A DNA stretch of 64,000 bases from Polyodon spathula (GCF_017654505.1 NC_054555.1:6999335-7063334); one strand, 5' to 3'; shown: positions 13,801 to 27,761, counted from the first letter of the stretch. Notes: a model not told the origin generated them from the letters alone. Translations and numbers: made by a program.

Positions 13801-16800
13801 TGGAAAACTCGAAGAAAACAAATTTGTTAAGTGAGGGCCTACATTGTTTTACCGTGGTGAAAGCGTCTGGCAAATGTATCTCTAATATGCAGCTTTGGAT
13901 AATTTAAAACTGACTTTATTTTTGAAGGTCCGCTTGACGAATCTCATTGATTTTCTACCCACATTTTATTTTCGACAGATTCCAACAGATGTGGACTCCT
14001 GCATTAATAATCCTCACCTTCTAAACAACAATATTTCATAAAACAGTCATCTGTGAACATGGTGTGGAAGGTGGAGTAGCTTTGCAGGGTGATGGCACTG
14101 GAGTTCAATGTTGTTCTTATTTGACTCTTGAGAGAAGAGTTAAAAACACAGGATTTTCGGCATTGGTATATTAAAAAAAAAAAAAAAAAAAAAACATTGA
14201 CTGTTTACTTACTTTATTCAACCTCCAAACTGCACAACATATCCCAATTTGGTTTCTTTATTGCTTTATAAAAATAGACGTTTTGCAACCCACTCAGTGG
14301 GTTTGTTAATTTGCAAAGCAATATTGAATTTGCTGTTTTTTCTTTTTTTCTTTTTTTCTTTTGGTTTTAAGTCTATTTTCTGTATTTTAAAAGCAGTAGA
14401 AGCTGCCACAGAGAAGTATAATGGTGTTGAACACCCCATTGTGGTCTGGCCCTCTGACCACAAACCAGTCAGGGAATTGAAGGCTGCAGTCTGCATGGTA
14501 AATATATGAATTCTTAGTATTGAATTGCCTTGTATGATAATAATCAGGTTTGCCAGTGGAATACATATAATAACACAGAGGGTCTATTTTACTGATCTGC
14601 CCTATAACCCTACTCCTAGCCTTCACTTTCTATTATAATAATGTTAAGTGATGTGGATTCGTAAGAGAGCCATGGATGAACTCTATGCATTATATTCCTG
14701 TTGTTAAAGTGATCAGTGTGCTGAATTATCAGAAATGATTTTTTATATAGATTGGAGGGACTGGATATACTGTAATGGATATATAGGGCATAGTTGTACA
14801 TTGAACGCTAACTTGAATTGTACAATATGTGTCTAATACTTACAGTATCTAACCTATGTAAACATTTACCCAGGGGGCAGCTTAAATTAGATTCATTGAG
14901 CTGCCTTAAAACTAGTAAACCCACTGTGCCTCTGTGTTAAATAATGTTAAAAAGGGGGTCAATAAATAAGCCAAGGGGGTAAATACTATTGGGCCTGACA
15001 TAGAGTTAAAGAACAGCAGCATTTAGATTCACAGCTGCTCATGCAGCTCAAAGAGACCCCAATGGAAGATATAGACATCAGTAGACTTGAACAGCCCATT
15101 TCCATTAGACATGTAAAACCACAGAACTTAACGCATTTTATATGTTGGGTGTCACTTAAAAGAAGTATCTCAGATCCACAAGTGGCTGCCTCGCAAATCC
15201 ATTGATTGGCGTTATAGAATAAGCACAAAGTAAATATTCGAACCATCATCTGGTGGGGTTCGTTAGGGAATACTCAGCAGTTTGGCTAAATAAGCCACTC
15301 CCCCAGACAAGCTGGTTATCTGTCACAATATAAATATTCTGTCTGTTTAAGGAATGGCAGTAACAGCATGCCGGCACTGCTATAGAGTTGGCTTAAAAAT
15401 CAAGCATTTAAAAAACAGTGTTAACTGTTTTTCTGTCAACACTTACTGCATGTGTTGTAGCTGATTAAAATTATATATATAAGGATTTGTGAACTCAAAG
15501 TGAGGAGTTCTCAAAAGCTACACCTTTTTTGGGCATATAGTAGTTCATACAGGTAGCACTCTTTTGTTGCACAGATAAGACAAAAGCTCATTCTATACGA
15601 GGGAAAGGTTTTAGATTCTTCTAGTATAATCAGTACGTTTCAAATAGAAGCAAGGTTTTGCCCATGCCATTTTCTTTTTCTTTTCTTTTTGCATTATAAC
15701 CAAGTATTAGATCTATATTTTGTATAAAAATTCACACAGTATAAAAACTCCTATGACCAGGAATTCTTTTTTTTTTTTTTTTAAATACAAACTACAACAG
15801 CATGCTCTGGGCTATTTTTTTTTTTAAATCTAAATATGGCCATACATAGGCAATTTGGAGAAAACATCTTTATAAAAAAAAAGTGAAAAAATCTATAATG
15901 CAATATTACTGACACACCCCTAGTAGAAAACGTTATGTCAAGTTTCTGTATTATTATTCAGCACATCTACAGATTAATTATTAAATATATTGGAATCTAC
16001 TAAAGTGTTAGTAAAATAGTTTCATGATAAAATAATAGTTCTATTGGGTTTAAGTTTTCCATATATAAATGAATAATAACGATACATGTGTTTCAAGGCT
16101 AAATTATTCATAGCAGCATGTTTTAAAAAGCAACACTGCTGTGATCAAAGCTATCACACAGGAATGCTACAAAGACTTGTCTTGTTTTTACAGCTTCTAT
16201 AAAAATAGATTTAATTGCAATAAAGCCTCTTAATTAATGTGCTCTAAATGGATCATATTTCAGGTATGCCTTAGTTGGGGTTATGTATTTGAAACAGGCT
16301 TTATGTAACCAGCTGATTAAGTGGAGCAGGGTTTTATCTTCTAAATGTATTTCATACTTTCAAAAAGCTTTTTAGTTACAGAAGAGTCCATGGTACCCGT
16401 CTCATATATTTCTAGTACCAGTATCCGCTTTTAAAGTTCAAAACCTAGTACCTAATTTTAACAAAAGATGGAGCAGGTGCAGTACTGTGACAGCACTTCA
16501 TTAGAATGCCTAATTATATCAAATATACTACCAAGTAGGTTATACTGAGCCAGCTGGATCCACTTGATGGAATTGATCCAGACATCAGTGGTGAAGAGTA
16601 ATGTCCAAGAACAATTCCACTGCACCATACCCAACTAAACAGCATTAGATTTAGATGAGTATCAGTATCAGGACCATATTTTCCAGATTTTTTAAAAAAC
16701 ATTTTTATTGTAACCTTTATTTTCTGTTGCATCTAACTTATTGTTCCCTTCAGGGATTTATAACCAAGAAGAGTCTTTTCAAAGTGTCTTTTCCATTAAA

Positions 16801-16806
16801 TTGTCA

Positions 16807-16807
<1 letters not shown>
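4896..16807. other. Long intergenic stretch, no gene recognised
   Basis: About 12 kb of AT-rich DNA. Small simple repeats: (TTTA)n at about 11430-11458 and A22 at 14173-14194. A segment at about 12450-12560 (GGTAACGCTTTATTTGAACT...) resembles the end of a dispersed fish repeat, but I cannot name it. One weak exon candidate at 14394-14497 is listed separately. Open frames are short with no recognisable family. Confidence 0.6.
14394..14497 (+). other. Weak candidate exon (open, splice-flanked)
   Basis: A 104-bp segment preceded by a long T/C-rich tract and AAAAG, and followed by GTAAAT. One frame is open throughout and reads EKYNGVEHPIVVWPSDHK. I recognise no protein family. It may be a non-coding RNA exon, a repeat remnant or chance. 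Confidence 0.15.
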
Positions 16808-16858
<51 letters not shown>

Positions 16859-16873
16859 TATTATTATTATTAT
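16808..16873. repeat. (TTA)n microsatellite
   Basis: About 15 perfect TTA units, then a TATATTA interruption and four more. Confidence 0.95.
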
Positions 16874-18430
16874 GTATTTTTTTACATTGCCCTTACTGTT
16901 TTACAATCATTCTGTGTGGTTGCGGGTTACTCTAAATTTGCCTTTACTTGGCTTTGACCAGATCTGGAGAATTCTAAGTGCTGAGACGAACATCCTTCGT
17001 CATCATATTTGAATCATGTGACAATGTGACCCTATATCTCCATCAGATTTTTCAAAAGGAGATAGTTCCATGTGAATGTTACAAAATGAGACACAAACAA
17101 CACGAGTGTATTGAATTAACAGGGTCTCTAATGGTTTCCGAATGGGAGGGTGAATTATTTGGCTGGTCAGGTTCTAATCCTGTTATTTTCAAATGATCAA
17201 GATGTGGCTTTTTTCCCTGTGATCAGATCAAAATAGGAAAATGTATCTTGTGAAAATCACCTTTTCTCTTGTGTACCAGAGGATGATCTCAACTCTATGA
17301 AATATCGATGCCTGTGGGCCCATTGAGTCATCATTCCTGTATTTTCCTCATCCAAGGTTAACTTTGTGCTCTACATGAAAGAACATTTCACAGGGATGTT
17401 TGTTATTGACAAACTGAAGATGTGTCACACAGCAATTACTCTAGACAGCATACATCAACCCAGTGACAATATACAGAAACTGATAACCCATGAGCATTTT
17501 AGTTTTGTTTGGAAATATGTCTTTGAATCCATATTTAATAAAATATATTTTAAAAAAAATGCAAATCTGTCACCTTCTTTAAATTATGGGTTTTGATTGA
17601 ATATCATAGGAAAATTATTGGAGAAGCTGTTTCAATATTTTCAACTATTGTTGCACAAACACTTTATAATAAATGTCACAAATTGGAAGGTAACTTTGTA
17701 TGACGTTGCTACTTTAAAAAAAGGTAAACTTATGCCATATAGAATCTAACATCATAAGGATGTTATGGGTTATTTAGTAATTGTAAAACTGTTTCTCTTC
17801 GTTAATTAGAAAAAACACCTGTTTATATAACAAAAAGTTGTACCTTGAATATATGTCTATTTAACCTTCTGAAAAAATTGATAGCTTTGAACTGTTACCA
17901 TGTGGAAGGTCAAGGTGTGGTTCGGTCTGTGTGCATGTTTAATACAGCTGAGACACAAAAGATCAGCAATCCAGGACACACATTTACTGCAAGAGCGCCA
18001 CAGTCACTGAACTTATTTTAAACTTCAAAATAAAGCAAACAAAGTCTTTTCAATTGATCTCATTGGTCACCTGCCTTCAAGTCGCTATTTAAGACCCTCT
18101 GTTGTATTTTATATATTTTCACAGACAGAAAGATTACTGTTAAATGTTTGATTTTCATATCTTTGTCATCAAGACCTTCCCAAACTCCCCTTCTGGTCGT
18201 GTTCCCCCCTCCAATCCACCTTTATAATGTACCTAAGGTAAACAGCCAATCCATTTTTCATGGGCTGATTGGCAATTCATACACCTAATTTGGCTCTATA
18301 TTAATGATGCCTCTCTGTGCCTGAAGCTCATTGTTTCTAAACAGGAATTCAAGCCCCCTGTGCGACTGACTTCCTGGTGTGTTAATTGGACTCACTTGCC
18401 AGTTAAGTCCTCAAGCTGCAGGAGAGAGAA

Positions 18431-18467
<37 letters not shown>

Positions 18468-21419
18468 TAACATGAAGTCTAATTCCTTTTCTGACAAAAA
18501 AAAATAAAGCACAACATATACAACAATTTACAACATGGGTTTTTTTCACTGCATGGCGCTACAGGCTTCGGCTGCCCAAAATCAAAGAGCCTGGGCAAGT
18601 AGAGGCAACACTGTGTTTTGTTGCCGTGGACAGCTGTAGCCGCGAGCGCATTATTATTGCATCAGGAAGCCACTTATATGTCGCCTTGTATATCCAACCA
18701 TCTTTACACTGGAAATGAATGTTAAAAATGGCCCTGGTCGACCCTTTTTCACACCCCACATGATGACCCTATTATTTTAAAGTGTAACTGAAATATTAAG
18801 ACACTAAAACTATGTTATGGTGAATGTGTTGCTGAAGTGCGACCTCTTAACACCTCTTGAATAGATGGATTCCAGGGAGTCAGTTTCTTTGGAACTGTGG
18901 AACTCTGCCCAGCTACCTGTAGGGACATGTGCTGTGGAATGTATTCCAATTAGAGGATTTTACAAGGCAAGCTGGGAAGGATTTTTTAATTTTGTTTTGC
19001 TTTTGCTTCATATCACTGTAACTATAAATAGTCCTAGAAATGGGATGAGCCATCAAAAAAGTGCTGGTACCACTCCCTATGAATAAATATTGATTTTAAA
19101 ATACTATAATATTAAACAAATACGTCCTTATTGTACAAAAAGTACTGATGGTTCTAGCATTGAAGATTTTTCATTTTCATCACTAGAGAGTAATTTTTAA
19201 AAAATAGATATATATTATTGAATCTCCTTTTGGAATCTTTTTTGCACTCCTACAAATCTATCAGCAGAATGAAGGAGTGAAAAGGTTGCTAAGCAGATGC
19301 AGAACTAAGGAAAGAAATTCTTTGAATTCAGCTGTTCATACATTGTGCTTGATATATAAACAGAATATTCCATAAACTTTGTCTATGTTACCCTTGGGAT
19401 ATGGGATATCCTCTATCATACTACCAAGCAGATGAACAGAGTGTAATGTAATTGTGAAAAACAATGGTAAGAAATATTGCACCATAAAATCAAGAGCACT
19501 TGCCGTTCATCATAATTATTGCAAGCATTATAAAATGTAAGGGATGAGTAAAATAAATTTTTAAAAAAACCCTATAATGCCATTTGTAGTTGGATCTTCT
19601 TTAATCAGTGTGTTATTTCTCACTGTGTTTTGTATATGTTCCATGCTGCTCTAAATTTCATCTCTATTAGCCAGACATTAAGTCCCTCTTTTGTTTAAAT
19701 TCTCACTGGACTGACCCTAACCCTTTAGAGCTCTGCTCCTCTGTAGTAACAGATCCTTCGTTAATCTGCAATGAGCGATATTTGTCGGTTTACCTCCAGA
19801 TGTCCTCATAGTGCAGTTTCTAAGCAATGCTTGCCATCTCACTTTTATACCAGTGGATTGACTCTCCTTTCTGAAGTTGTGTTGCCTTGGTGATGGCTCT
19901 ATTTTTATATTATATGTAGCTTTCATATGGAAGTTGAGTGAAAATATGAACCATATATATATATAAATGTAGGCACATTTGCAGTTGTATTTTTTAAACT
20001 AGGGAAAGCTTTGTTTAAGTCACATGCATGCCTTACTTGTATTTGGATTAGCATTAGTTTACCTTTAAAAATGAGTCATGTCCAGAACAGCTGTATTTAA
20101 GGAGTGTTTCTAAAATGTAATTGTCTCTGTTAACTATATATAAAGTGAAATACTTGATAAACATTTTTTATTAATAAGATCAATTATATTTCAAAGAAGT
20201 ATAAATGCAATCCGTGATTTACAAGATATTCCTATGCAATAATTATAACACATGGGTCCACAAATATATATATTATATATATATGATATATATATAATAA
20301 TATAGATCACAGTATATATAGATCTTAATAACTCTTTATATTAAGATCTTGTTATATATTATTTAATTAATAAGTTAAGTAGAACAATCGAAATTAATTA
20401 GGCCAACATGCTTTTCTTAGCTAACGACAGAAGTGGATGCAATTATGTTGCTTTGAAGTGTGTCCTCGAATAACAGACTATAACAACAGTATATCAGGTG
20501 CATACTTTAATTAAAAAAAGAAATTATTGTTAGAGCTTTAATAAATAAATCAAAATGTAATACCCTTAAATAGGTCTGTTTTGTTTTTTTTGGGTTAAAA
20601 TTTTCTTTGGGATTTTGACTCACCTCTTGTCATTATCTTTATCTCTTTGGCACATGTCCTGTTTCTATAAGAAATCCCAGCATGCCTTGCTATCAGTTAG
20701 CATATACATAAACACTTCTACCTGTGGGTCACATGATATGAAAAAAACAGACCCATTTAGAGTATTGACAGAGTATTTAAAAAAATGTTTCTTAAATGCA
20801 AAGCGAATTTAACATGCACAGGGACAATGGTGGGGTATTTAAATACTGTCAAAACTGTTGGCAAAAATAAACACTATTGGTTTGGTTTATCTTTTTCTTT
20901 ATTGCAATCACTATTTAAAGATAAAGACTGCGTATGTTTGTTTCAGGTGCAGCTATAGGTTCAATTGGGTTTGTTGGGGCTATTTTCTGTGAGCGTGAAG
21001 GGTAGAACTATCTACAGTAGCAGCTCTGAAAGGTGGTATACCCACTCAATTATTTCTCTTCAAAATCTCTTAAATGTGGTATGTCCAAATTTCTCGTCAT
21101 ATGTAGCACAATAAGGGTTGTAACTGTTTGCACTGTGCTGTACTTAGTGCCATGCTGAGGCTAGGAGTATGGTTGGCACTGGATTAATATTGGCAATCGA
21201 CCAAGCAAATGATAATGCACACATATTGGTGGTGTGGCATTGTATTTCCACCAGCACCTTTGTGGCACCTGGTACTATGTGCAACTGTAAAGATTTCTAC
21301 AGCAACAAAAGCTCTTATCTGTCATTTGTGGATTTAACTAAATACATATTTGGCCATTCCAGAATGTTTTGAATTTTTGCTGCCTTTATAGTTAACTAGA
21401 ATTTGCAGGGGTGTGTACA

Positions 21420-21422
<3 letters not shown>
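16874..21422. other. Intergenic, no gene recognised
   Basis: AT-rich DNA with a (GA)n run at 18421-18466 and an AT-rich palindromic patch at 20262-20362 (ATATATAT interspersed with AAGATCTT-like inverted words). The short open frames are not credible as genes. Confidence 0.6.
18421..18466. repeat. (GA)n microsatellite
   Basis: GA dinucleotide run, mostly perfect, interrupted by AAGT near its start. Confidence 0.93.

Positions 21423-21472
<50 letters not shown>
21423..21472. repeat. (GT)n microsatellite
   Basis: About 25 uninterrupted GT units followed by ATATAAATAAA. Confidence 0.96.
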
Positions 21473-21477
<5 letters not shown>

Positions 21478-22464
21478 AATAAAATAATTGTTGGTCTTTA
21501 GTGAGTTACATGTGAAATTATAATTTATAAACTGTTATAGAAACCTGAGATGGAATTGTTCTCCTGTAACTCACTGAAGAGGCCCATCTATTATTTTTTA
21601 GAATACTTGGATACCTTTGTGATGATAATATTAAATAAGACGAGGTTCAGTTTTTTTTTAAAACGTTATGTATCAGTGCTGTACAGACGTCTATGTCGTT
21701 ATCCGTTAGTGCTTCAGCTTTATTTGGATGATTGCCTTTACCTTGTTTTAATTTCCTGTTCCTCTCCAGTTTTTATGAGATACGAGTGTACCAGCATTAC
21801 ATCAATTCTTCTTCTTTTTTTTTTTAACGTATTCACATTTTGTTGATCATTAATGAACATTTCTGTACTCTGAGTGTTGTCGAGTGATTGAAAAGAAGAC
21901 ATCTTGTGATTGAATTGAAAGTGATGGTCTCGAGGAATCGAATGGGTCAAAGTTCAAGTATATTTTCCTCTAGAGGAATTATCACTAATTGACGTCACTA
22001 CTGTGGTAATATACTGTGGTATTTGCAATGGCTCAGGATGCATTATATTGATTAACCTAGTGATTATATATATTATATATATACCATAAACGTATAGATC
22101 TATCCCTATAGATATAGCGGATATATATATAATATAATTAGTAGCAATAATTGTTAGCAATTTACTTTTTTTCTGGCCTTGTCATTAGGTAAAGCATTAG
22201 GTAAAAAAAGGTAGGGCCCATCTCAACTGTTTGACATGCATTTACCGCTGTGTGTTTATTATCATCCAATCCAGTGCATGTGGTAAAACGAATGCTAGTT
22301 TCAGCTAATGCCTCCACCTGTGTTGTTAGACCTGTTGGATGAGCTATAAGTGCAATGGGGTTCGGCTGTGGTTGACATGGGGATTGATTTCACAAAGATA
22401 TTCATTTAACACTTTGAACACTGGCATCTATTTATTATGCCAAATCTAGTTACAAATACATATA
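21473..22464. other. Intergenic, no gene recognised
   Basis: AT-rich. It contains a perfect palindromic CRE-type word TGACGTCA at 21990-21997 and an AT-rich patch with inverted ATAGATCTAT-like words at 22060-22135. No coding signal. Confidence 0.55.
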
Positions 22465-22832
22465 CAGCTGTGGCCAAAAGTTTTGCATCACCCTCTAGAA
22501 TGAACTAATTTTGCTTCACAAATTAAAATGAAACCGGTTGAATAATGTTACATTAACATATCGAATTACACACTGGTTTGTAGTTTTCCATATACTGACA
22601 AAAAATTGAAAAATGTGACATTTATAAATCTAACATGAAATATTGGAATAGTATTATGGCTTCAGGTAAACTTTTACAATATCATTTTGTAGCTTATTTG
22701 ATTACATGATGTTAAATAAAAGATCTAAATTATATTCATACAGCATTATTTCTTTTATTTTATTTTTTTTTTATTTTAGTTATGTTTCAATCCTAAAATT
22801 CTAGGTGATGCAAAAGGTTGTGGCCATAGCTG
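22465..22832. mobile_element. TA-flanked MITE of Tc1/mariner type (368 bp)
   Basis: The left end starts CAGCTGTGGCCAAAAGTTTT; the right end, reverse-complemented, starts CAGCTATGGCCACAACCTTT. Both then continue TTGCATCACC. Each end abuts TA (22463-22464 and 22833-22834), the Tc1/mariner target duplication. The interior is AT-rich and non-coding, so it is non-autonomous. The inverted repeats match over roughly 30 bp with small mismatches. Confidence 0.85.
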
Positions 22833-22834
22833 TA

Positions 22835-24042
22835 CATATATAATCAATACTGCCCAACAGCAGCTTCACATCCTCTAGTAAATAAAGTGTTAAATGTATC
22901 AAAAGGGCCTTTCACATGATGTAGTGTGCTGTATATCCATCTGCTCTTAATTATAGCGAATCTAAAGGACACTTTTCTTAAATTTAGACAAGCTGCTGTT
23001 TAGATCAATTGATTAGAATACCATCTGCTTGGTTAAGACTGCAACGAGGTAGTTAATGTGTAGAAATTTCCAAATCCCAGCAGGATCTTGAGTTAGGGAA
23101 AGGATTTGATTGGTCTGTCAGGGTTGTGAGTATACACCATGGTGGGTGAAGGCATTTGGGTCACACTTCAAATAATAAAGTACTGGGATGTCCTGTATTT
23201 CCACCTGTAGCCTCCCTGATAAAAACATGATAACATTCCCATACGATTCTCAATGAATTCAATCACTGAATTGTATCGCCACGGCATTCGCCGTTGCTAC
23301 TTTTATGCCCCAAATCAGATGTTTGTTTGTGCAGCCTTATCAATTGTACTTTGCAGCGTAATTAAAGTAACTTGGTCGCTAAAGTGTATACAATTTAGAG
23401 CTGGTGGCATCTGAGCAAAGGATAAAGCAGTGTGGTGAATGCCAGCCGAGACCAGGAGAGAATACTTTGTGCCTGAATTGCAGTGTTAAGCATTAATGCA
23501 GGTTAAAAAGGCATTCCACTATACTAGTGCTGAGACAAGTATTAAACAATTCAAACAAACACTGTTTGAAAATGTATTCTGTGGCAATAAAGTCTGTATT
23601 CGTTTGAAACAGAATTTGTAAAGGACATAATCAAAAAGATATTATGCAAAGGAAGCCAATGCATAAATGACATACACTAATAAAAACCACACTTTCTACT
23701 GTACAGAAGAGTGTTTCTCTCCTTTCTTTAATAAATCATTTAAGGGGGGTTATGTTCCTCCTGAGAGATTTGTTTTTACTGTAATGCAGTGTGAATTATA
23801 ATTTTGTTTTCCTGATGATTCTAAATGAAAGAATATTCAAACATGAAAAACCCACAGATTAGACCTGTATACAACTTCAAATCAATCCATAAAGTCCCTG
23901 GGGGACTTTCTAATACAATAAATGGACTGGAGCTACTAAAACACTACTGCCGGATGCAATTATGGTGATGAAAAATATAATTTAAAGCATATACTGTATT
24001 ACAAGTATACAAAGCCTGTTTCATAACAATATAATACACTGC

Positions 24043-24099
<57 letters not shown>

Positions 24100-26160
24100 C
24101 ACTGCCGTGCATGTATATATATATATATAGATATAATATTAGATATATTATATATATATATATTATATATATATAGGTCAGAAAGGACCACAAAGCATCA
24201 ATAATAATAACAAAAATAAACAATGTAGAGAGTTGAAAGAAAGAACATGTGAACCAAAAGCCAGCTTCTCAATGCCTCAGCATTTTATAAAGAACGTTAG
24301 CAGGATCTTGCTTTCTTATGCAATTCCTGACCTTGGAAATGCTTGGGTTTAGCTATTTTTTTTCTTCCTTGGCACTGCTATCTGTCATTAAGTTAGCATT
24401 AGAAATGTACATCATAAAACCAATGTGTTTAACAGCAAGTGTGTTTCTGGACTGTGGGACCTATCTTCCACTATGATGATAAGCATGACTTTTTAAAACA
24501 TTGTTAATGTTGCTATAATCCTAGTTTTTGTAACTACAGTATACCTGCTTCATATTGTCCTTTTACTCTTTAATGACATTTATTTTCTCATTCCATGTGT
24601 TTCAAACTGGGATATATTGCTTAAATGAAGGAGCATTTTCAATAAAGCTTAATTGTACTACCCAAGCATATTCATAAGAGGTAGATTTGTCCAACCCTTT
24701 CCCGCACATTAATATACGGATTACATAATAACGGATAATAACGGATTCATATAAATCCCAATACATTAGCTGCTACAAAAATCATCATAAACAACAACCA
24801 AAACATGTGTTATTCAAATGTTATTAATATCCAATCCTGTAAAACTATTGAACTGGTTATTAAACTATTAAGGATTGTCACCTGTCGCAATCCAATTGAT
24901 GAAAAGTTTTTTATTAAAATCCAGCACTTGTCATGTTGTTCCCATAACAATACAATGAATCAAGTGCATATGGAGATAACTATTGCCCTCGCTCATATAA
25001 AATCCCCAACTTTGTTTCAGATTTTAAATTAAATAAATGAATAAGACCGTCTTAAGCATCTCTTATGCATAGGACCATAATACCAAAACCAATTCGGACC
25101 ATCTTAAATGTTTTGTTGGCTTTTCTGAATGGCAGTCAGGACGTTTCTAGAAAGCACAGATGGTGTGTGAAGACTTTTTGCAGATTTGTTACCATAGACA
25201 GCTGTTGGTTTATTTTTTCTCCAAGTGCTTTTTTTTTCTTTTCCAGCGTATTCTTTTCGATGTGTCAGATATCCAAATATCTAACATCAATGCAAAGAAA
25301 AAATTCTAAATAAAAAATGAAAGTTGTAGGGGACAAAGCACCTGCGGTTTATCATGTGTGTTTTGTGTGCCATAATCTTTGAAATAAGTTTGTCGAAGAC
25401 CCAGTGAGGCAATGTGGCAATATTACCAGCACATGTTGTGTTATTTAGTCAGCAGAGATTCAGTCACTGAACTTTCCCACCCTGATTCAGGTCATTGTAT
25501 AAATTGATTGGTAATGGTGACTAGGCTGATTTTACACATGAACACGGAGAAAATCTAGTGAAACACTGTTAGGGCATGACTCTATATGCATCAAGGGAAA
25601 GCAAGTGGCACTCAAGAGGATTTGCATTTTTAAAACTCTAACTTACGAGTATGTTTTATGACTAAACTGCAGTACTGGTGCTGCAAGGAAACCATTAGAA
25701 GTAGGATTATGCAGTCCCAGGCGATTGTGTGCTCTAATCTTACAAAGCTTCAAGCACAGCAGGTGCTTTAAAGTAAGGGTTAATTTTAAAAACCCAAAAA
25801 GAAGCCAATCAAACAGGCTACTTTATTATTTCAGATGGTTAACACATAGGTGCAAGGAATGTTTAAGAATGTTACAGTAAAACAATTGACTGATACTGTT
25901 GACGATATAATATGTGTGTACTGCCGTTGCCAGGTTACCATCGGCTGGCCAAACGATTTATTTATTTGAGGTTTCCAAAAAGCTATGTTACATTACCTTA
26001 GTCATGAGTCATAAGTCCCTTTTTAATTTCCCCATGTTAGAGATTTTATTTAAGGGAATAGAAAGAAATGTAAAACACTAAAAAAATGCATCATTTTAAA
26101 GTAATGCAGATTTTAATAGAAGAGTAAGATGATGAATAAGATGCATGGGAAATGGAACAC
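22835..26160. other. Intergenic, no gene recognised
   Basis: Contains the AT-rich double array at 24042-24174. The rest looks single-copy and non-coding; the open frames are short and unconvincing. Confidence 0.6.
24042..24174. repeat. (AT)n arrays with duplicated flank
   Basis: Two AT arrays (24042-24096 and 24114-24174) are separated by ATACACTGCCGTGCATG. The word ATAATACACTGC occurs both before the first array and between the two, suggesting a local duplication. Confidence 0.9.
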
Positions 26161-26161
26161 A

Positions 26162-26215
26162 TCATTATAGTTATCTGACACAGCTTTATCCAAGGCAACT
26201 TACATGGTTTTAAAA
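26162..26215. mobile_element. Probable SINE/LINE tail fragment
   Basis: ATCTGACACAGCTTTATCCA then AGGCAACTTACATGG is close to the conserved 3' tail shared by many fish SINEs and LINEs (GCAGACGCTTTTATCCAAAG type). Only the tail remains, and it is degenerate. Confidence 0.4.
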
Positions 26216-26676
26216 CATTTGAATATTTATTTTACCTGTCAAAAGGTGTTCCCTCTCCTCAATGGCTCCTTATTGCGGACTTCTGAGCAGTTTATAGCTG
26301 CACAATACACAGGCATGTCGGATGTCAGATAATAAACACTATAAAACTATTTATATAAACTAGAAAGAAAACAGACGTGTCTAATTAATATAACAAAAAA
26401 TAAATACATGGAAAAACCCTCAAAAAAACTACTTATTCTTTATAGACTTGGTGCCAAAAGTAAACTTTAAAATAATTTCAGTAAAATACAAAATATATTA
26501 CTTACACATAGTAGAACAACGTAAATAAGGTTTGTATTTTGTGGAGCATAACACACTGTTAGAAAACTCAAAATATGCACAAAACACTGCACTTACACCT
26601 AGGCAACATGGCATCTCAATTTACATACAAAATGACGTAATGTCCTATCTAAGCCTTCTATATCTTTGATTTGTAC

Positions 26677-26940
26677 TGCAGCTTAAAGGAATATCTCCTA
26701 GAAAGTATCCTGAGGGCATCAGATGATTCGAGAGCATTTGTCAAGCACTCCCACTTTTCACTTCCAGAGCTTGACAACTCTACGAAATCAACCCACCCTG
26801 ACCCTAACCCAACCCCAACCCTAACCTTAAGCAACCCTTGCCTTAAAAGCTAACCTCAAACCCAATACCTAACCCTAAACTTACCATTAAAAATCATCTG
26901 ATACCCTCAGGACTTTTTAGAGGATATTGCGATGTGCAGC
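26677..26940. mobile_element. Inverted-repeat (MITE-like) element with telomere-like core
   Basis: Arms of about 50 bp face each other. Both start TGCAGC / GCTGCA at the outer edge; both have an AATATC(T)CCT-like block and end with CCTGAGGG(C/T)ATCAGATGATT (left 26710-26730, right 26891-26911 reversed). The interior holds degenerate CCCTAA-type repeats on plus: CACCCTGACCCTAACCC, AACCCCAACCCTAACCTTAA, ACCTAACCCTAAAC. There is no coding frame of note. No clear target duplication could be picked out by eye. Confidence 0.75.
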
Positions 26941-27601
26941 AATCTGTATTACACCGTTGATTTGGGCATCCCAGAAGCCCTAACGTTCTGCGCACAGTAG
27001 GTACACGAGAAATACATTGCGCGCTTGTGGGAAAAAAAATCTATCTTCTCTCACAAACATTTTTGTTGTGTTGGCCAGAACAATTTAATGTCAGGGTTTG
27101 GGCAATTTATTTTGTGGAGGCTTAGTCTCACCAAGCCTTTTATACGCGCTGCCTATGCTCCCAGGTGTGTGTTTTTAAAATACTATTCCAAAATAAACAC
27201 TGCTTGTTGTTTCCTGGCCCTATATTCAGACGTTATGGTTAGGGTATATTTAGTTGTGCCACTCCTGTTTAAATGTTTGGCTGTGTGGGCCTCTCAGAAG
27301 ATGATGTTTCTGTAGTAATAATAACAACCATGAAGAAGCGGCCCCCCCAAGGCCACAAACCAGGCCCACCTATGATCTGAAACATCAGACTCTTAGGCAA
27401 TTCTCCGGATTCTCAGACCTTTCTATTCTTCCTCATGTATATGTCCTCCCTACCCACGAATTCTGAATCCAGTCTTTATGTATGACTCACAAGCAAGCAC
27501 AGACAGCATTTGCTGTATATTAACAAAACCAGTTTGTATGTTTATAGCTTTTGTGTACTAACAGGCCTGTGAGATTTATATAATTTGGGTTGTTTATTAT
27601 A

Positions 27602-27688
<87 letters not shown>

Positions 27689-27761
27689 GATGGATGAGGC
27701 CTACTTTGATGCAAAACACCACTGTCCCAAATGCTTAAATAAATAAATAAATAAATAAATA
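27602..27761. repeat. Compound (CTA)n-(AAT)n, then (AAAT)n
   Basis: About 11 CTA units (27603-27636) change directly into about 17 AAT units (27637-27689). A separate (AAAT)n run follows at 27736-27761. Confidence 0.95.

Noticed and set aside
26790..26875. Interstitial or true telomere
   Set aside because: The CCCTAA-type units are few, degenerate and enclosed by inverted arms, so a MITE-like element explains them better than a chromosome end.
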